Source: an uncultured Latescibacterota bacterium
GTDB taxonomy: Bacteria; Latescibacterota; UBA2968; UBA8231
DNA length: 64,000 nucleotides
Reading direction: 5' to 3'
Assembly: GCA_951813615.1 (NCBI GenBank)
Contig: OX638377.1
Span: 5,677,739-5,741,738, forward strand
Each line of letters starts with the position of its first letter. The stretch's first letter is position 1. Shown one piece after another: positions 61,401 to 64,000 of this stretch. A model generated the notes under the pieces. That model had not been told where the DNA came from, made no database searches, and was given only the letters and a program-made list of their open reading frames with translations. Position numbers and translations under genes: made by a program.

Positions 61401-62280
61401 AGGCCGTTCCCTCCATGGCGGCTTTGCCCGCCGGTTGTACTTGGATCAATTGCAGAGCACCCTTGCCGCAGGCCACAGTTAAACCGCGACGCCCGTCGGC
61501 GCAGAGTACAATGCCGGGTGCGCCGCCGCCCGTATCGTGCTGAGTCCGATGCACTTTGAGCGTTTTGCCCTGCCAATGGGTGTAGGCTCCGGGCGCGGGA
61601 TTCATGCTGCGGACGAGGTTGCGGACCCGCTCGGCTGGTTGGTGCCAGTCAATCTGGCCGTCCTCTTTGGTCAACTTGGGGGCGCGACTGACGCCGTCCG
61701 TGCCTTGGGGCCGTCCGGTGAGGCGGCCTTCTTCCAGCCCATCGACGGTTTCCACGACCATTGTAGCTCCCTCTACGCACAAGCGGGCTTCCAACTCACC
61801 GGCCGTCTCGTCACAGCCGATGGCAAAGCGGCGCTGGAGCAGGATGTGCCCTGCGTCGATGCGCGGGCTGAGCTGGAAGGTGGTGATACCCGTCTCCTGC
61901 TCGCCGCTGGCCACCGCCCAGATAATGGGAGCCGCGCCGCGATACGCTGGCAGGAGCGAGGGATGCAGATTGATTGAGCCGAGTCGGGGAATGGCGAGTA
62001 GGTGCCGAGGCAGAACTGAAAAGGCTACGACGACAAAGAGGTCGGGTGCGCGCGCGGTCAATTCCTCGGCTAGCGCGGGGTCGTTGACCGCGGCCGGTTG
62101 CAGTACTTCTAATCCGAGCTTTATAGCTTGTTCTTTGACGGGTGGACTTGCAAGCTGGCGGCCCCGTCCTTGGGGCCGGTCGGGATTGGTGACGACGGCG
62201 ATGATCTGATGGCGGCTCTGAGCGAGGGCGTTTAAGGAGGGAACCGCGAAGCGAGGGGTTCCCATAAATACGAGCCTCAC
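61357..62280 (-). CDS. fmt: Methionyl-tRNA formyltransferase
   Basis: A 307-aa enzyme formylating initiator Met-tRNA. Motifs: MRLVFMGTPRFAVPSL at the N-terminus; SINLHPSLLPAYRGAAPI (about 102-119), containing the catalytic Asn, His and the formyl-folate site; DAGHILLQR (about 142). The C-terminal OB domain begins at about 205. The GTG at 62280 shares a base with the yajC stop; an in-frame ATG five codons in would give a shorter product lacking the first strand. Confidence 0.95.
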   Translation of the reverse strand: MRLVFMGTPRFAVPSLNALAQSRHQIIAVVTNPDRPQGRGRQLASPPVKEQAIKLGLEVLQPAAVNDPALAEELTARAPDLFVVVAFSVLPRHLLAIPRLGSINLHPSLLPAYRGAAPIIWAVASGEQETGITTFQLSPRIDAGHILLQRRFAIGCDETAGELEARLCVEGATMVVETVDGLEEGRLTGRPQGTDGVSRAPKLTKEDGQIDWHQPAERVRNLVRSMNPAPGAYTHWQGKTLKVHRTQHDTGGGAPGIVLCADGRRGLTVACGKGALQLIQVQPAGKAAMEGTAFVRGYPLAAGMRLG

Positions 62281-62627
62281 TACTTCCCCTTGCCGTCGGC
62301 GTCTTCTTTATTTTTTACTCGCGAAACCGCCGCCCGCGAGACTTCGATTTTGACGTTCTCGGCGATTTTGACCACGAGGATGTCGTCTTTGATATTGAGG
62401 ATGGTGCCGTGAATCCCGCCGCTGGTGACGATTTCATCGTTTTTTTCGAGTTCGTCGATCATTCGCTGTTGGTTCTTCTGCTTCCTCATCTGCGGCCTCA
62501 ATATCAAGAGGTAGAGAACCAAGAACATCAGCACAAAGGGCAGGAACGAGGCAATAGGGTTGGGCTCTCCGCCGCCATTGGAGGGTGTGCCGCCCAAGGC
62601 GTAGGCAGTGGAAATGAGATCGAACAC
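62280..62627 (-). CDS. yajC: Sec translocon accessory subunit YajC
   Basis: A 115-aa inner-membrane protein of the SecDF-YajC complex. One transmembrane helix (FLPFVLMFLVLYLLILRPQ, about 28-46) is followed by QMRKQKNQQRM and a small domain with NDEIVTSGGIHGTI. It starts with GTG at 62627, preceded by AAGGA. The order tgt-(intervening gene)-yajC-fmt resembles the tgt-yajC cluster in many bacteria. Confidence 0.92.
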   Translation of the reverse strand: MFDLISTAYALGGTPSNGGGEPNPIASFLPFVLMFLVLYLLILRPQMRKQKNQQRMIDELEKNDEIVTSGGIHGTILNIKDDILVVKIAENVKIEVSRAAVSRVKNKEDADGKGK

Positions 62628-62761
62628 GGGTCAATTCCTTTCGGTAGAGTAAAAGCTATAGGAAATCTAATAAAAATCCCCGTACTGAGTAATACCGGCA
62701 TAGATGATATGGAGACCGCTTCATACCGCAAAGGCGGAGGGTGCCGTCTTGGTCAGACCCT

Positions 62762-62791
62762 TTGACATTACAGCACGCTCGCCATTAAGAT
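62762..62791 (+). promoter_or_regulatory. Sigma-70-type promoter of the HEAT-repeat gene
   Basis: TTGACA (62762-62767), 18 bases, TAAGAT (62786-62791), 34 bases before the ATG at 62826. The -35 box is perfect and the -10 has four of six consensus bases. Confidence 0.5.
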
Positions 62792-62825
62792 GGTGATGAC
62801 AAGATTGAGACAGGAGAATTAGGAC

Positions 62826-63389
62826 ATGAGCAGAAAAGGACGCAGGACACGACCTCAAGGACTGAACAGGTATCAGCGGGCGGCTTTCCGCCAGGGCGAA
62901 TTGCGTGTGGGGCGCGAAGAGATTCAAGAGCTTTTGCAGATGTCGCATAGCGCCGATCCAGAAGATCGCCTACAGGCGGCGTCCTATTTGTGCCTCTGCC
63001 ACGTGCGGCAGAGCATCGACGAGGTCTGGCAGGCGCTCTATCGGATGCTCGAAGACCAAGATGCGCGAGTGCGCCGCGCCGCTTGGCACACGCTCGAAGA
63101 CGGCGGCAAACCCGACGACCCAGCGCTCGACGAGATCATCGAGCGGACCTTGGAGCGCGAGACCGACAAGCAAGTGCTCAATTTTGCGCGGCTGTTTTCC
63201 CAAGGGCGCGAAAAGCGCAAACAGGTCGAGTTTGAGATAGGGGCGATTCCCGAGTACGCAGAGCGCGGCAAGTGCGATTTCTGCGGCGAGCAGTCCGTGC
63301 CAGTCAAGAAGGATTTTGCGACCGAACTCGACGTGGGCGGCGCGCGGCGGTTCGCCCTAGTCTGCGCGCCCTGCGATCAAGCGGCCTGA
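62826..63389 (+). CDS. HEAT-repeat-like protein with C-terminal zinc ribbon
   Basis: A 187-aa cytoplasmic protein. Residues about 25-125 form helical HEAT/PBS-like repeats (DPEDRLQAASYLCLCHVRQ, DQDARVRRAAWHTLED). The C-terminus has two CxxC pairs, CDFCGE (about 150) and CAPCDQ (about 182), which would bind one zinc. The basic N-terminus (MSRKGRRTRPQG) suggests nucleic-acid contact. AGGAG is about 9 bases before the ATG. No named family recognised. It interrupts the tgt-yajC neighbourhood on the opposite strand. Confidence 0.65.
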   Translation: MSRKGRRTRPQGLNRYQRAAFRQGELRVGREEIQELLQMSHSADPEDRLQAASYLCLCHVRQSIDEVWQALYRMLEDQDARVRRAAWHTLEDGGKPDDPALDEIIERTLERETDKQVLNFARLFSQGREKRKQVEFEIGAIPEYAERGKCDFCGEQSVPVKKDFATELDVGGARRFALVCAPCDQAA

Positions 63390-63398
63390 GCCGATCCT

Positions 63399-64000
63399 TT
63401 ATCGGTTTTGGTAGCAAGCGAGAAACTCCGCCTGATAGGCTGCGAAGTGCCCACGGACGATCGCGTCGCGCATCTCGCGCATTAGTTGCTGAAAGAAAAA
63501 GATGTTGTGGAAGGTGGCTAGGCGCAGGCCGAGTATTTCGTTGGTCTGGAAGAGATGGCGCAGGTAAGCCCGGCTGTAGTGGCGGCAAGTGGCACAGGCG
63601 CAATCCGCGTCGAGCGGTTGGGGGTCTTCGGCGTGACAGGCGTTTTTGAGGCGCAGGCGTCCTCGCCGGGTAAAGGCCGTGCCGTTGCGCGCATTGCGAG
63701 TGGGGACCACGCAGTCGAACATATCGACGCCGGCCGCGACGGCCTCGGCCAAGTCGTGCGGCAGGCCCACGCCCATCAGGTAGCGGGGTTTTTCCGTTGG
63801 CAGGTAGGTGGTGGTCTGATGTACGACCTCGAACAGGTCCTCGCGCGGTTCGCCTACGGCTAGGCCGCCGATGGCATAGCCGGGCAGGTCCAACTGCACT
63901 AGCGCTTGGGCGCAATCGCGGCGCAAATCCGGATAGACGCTGCCTTGGACAATGCCAAAGAGCGCTTGGGGGGGGCGGTTGACGCGCTCGGCCGCCAATT
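63399..64000 (-). CDS. tgt: Queuine tRNA-ribosyltransferase, N-terminus outside window
   Basis: C-terminal 200 residues of tRNA-guanine transglycosylase, which exchanges G34 for a queuine precursor in certain tRNAs. Visible motifs: ALFGIVQGSVYPDLR, YAIGGLAVGEP (the GGLAVGE substrate site), RYLMGVGLPHDL, MFDCVVPTRNARNGTAFT (the nucleophilic Asp in FDCV), and the zinc site CACATC ... with His in YLRHLF. The gene continues beyond the right edge. Upstream of yajC in the expected order. Confidence 0.95.
   Translation of the reverse strand, partial: LAAERVNRPPQALFGIVQGSVYPDLRRDCAQALVQLDLPGYAIGGLAVGEPREDLFEVVHQTTTYLPTEKPRYLMGVGLPHDLAEAVAAGVDMFDCVVPTRNARNGTAFTRRGRLRLKNACHAEDPQPLDADCACATCRHYSRAYLRHLFQTNEILGLRLATFHNIFFFQQLMREMRDAIVRGHFAAYQAEFLACYQNR

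Overview
The window is bacterial and Gram-negative in character. It has a SurA-like chaperone, a second PpiC-type lipoprotein, an outer-membrane porin, lipoprotein signal peptides and many long secreted proteins carrying FlgD/T9SS-like carboxyl domains. Together with two phytanoyl-CoA dioxygenase family proteins, a sulfatase, sugar-acid catabolism genes and high GC, this resembles uncultured lineages such as Latescibacterota, Poribacteria or relatives. That placement is an inference from gene style; there is no rRNA gene here to confirm it.

Layout. 0.1-3.3 kb holds a small secreted protein with duplicated M6-protease-like prodomain repeats and the first of four large paralogous surface proteins. 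3.4-11.3 kb is a minus-strand catabolic run, in transcription order dgcN, dgcA, (IS110-family insertion), C39-like peptidase, PfkB sugar kinase, amidohydrolase, Nudix hydrolase, mannonate dehydratase. 11.5-15.9 kb is a two-gene plus-strand accessory island: a 1165-aa protein with a degenerate SIR2-like N-terminus and a STAND-type P-loop, overlapping by ATGA a 299-aa helical protein with an RX4H (HEPN-like) motif. It is the best candidate for an undescribed defence system. 16-18 kb carries a PhyH dioxygenase and a Phd/RelE-type toxin-antitoxin pair behind an AT-rich, GTAC-rich promoter.

18-31 kb is a nitrate assimilation island. nirBD reads leftward. A DmsB-DmsC fusion, a NasA-type molybdoenzyme, an NrtABCD-type transporter, a porin and an unknown protein read rightward from a shared AT-rich divergent promoter region. 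31-34 kb holds the second surface paralogue and a degenerate M23 protein; 34-36 kb is groEL under a CIRCE element. 36-40 kb has a two-propeller YWTD surface protein, a second PhyH and an MNT-type nucleotidyltransferase. 40.7-43.3 kb is lipB, icd and moaC. 43.3-49.2 kb is a tandem pair of further surface paralogues with DxDGDG calcium-type repeats. 49.4-64 kb is mostly housekeeping: sulfatase, argF, nrnA-like DHH phosphatase, methyltransferase, S4 protein, two PPIases, mfd, tRNA-Ala, a lipoprotein, fmt, yajC and the end of tgt.

Starts were moved from the longest open frame wherever a Shine-Dalgarno sequence, signal peptide or family N-terminus argued for it. Noteworthy start calls are TTG for nrtB and argF, GTG for the porin, moaC, dgcA and the sulfatase, and an apparent CTG start for the second PPIase lipoprotein. 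All family assignments come from reading motifs by eye; no database search was possible.
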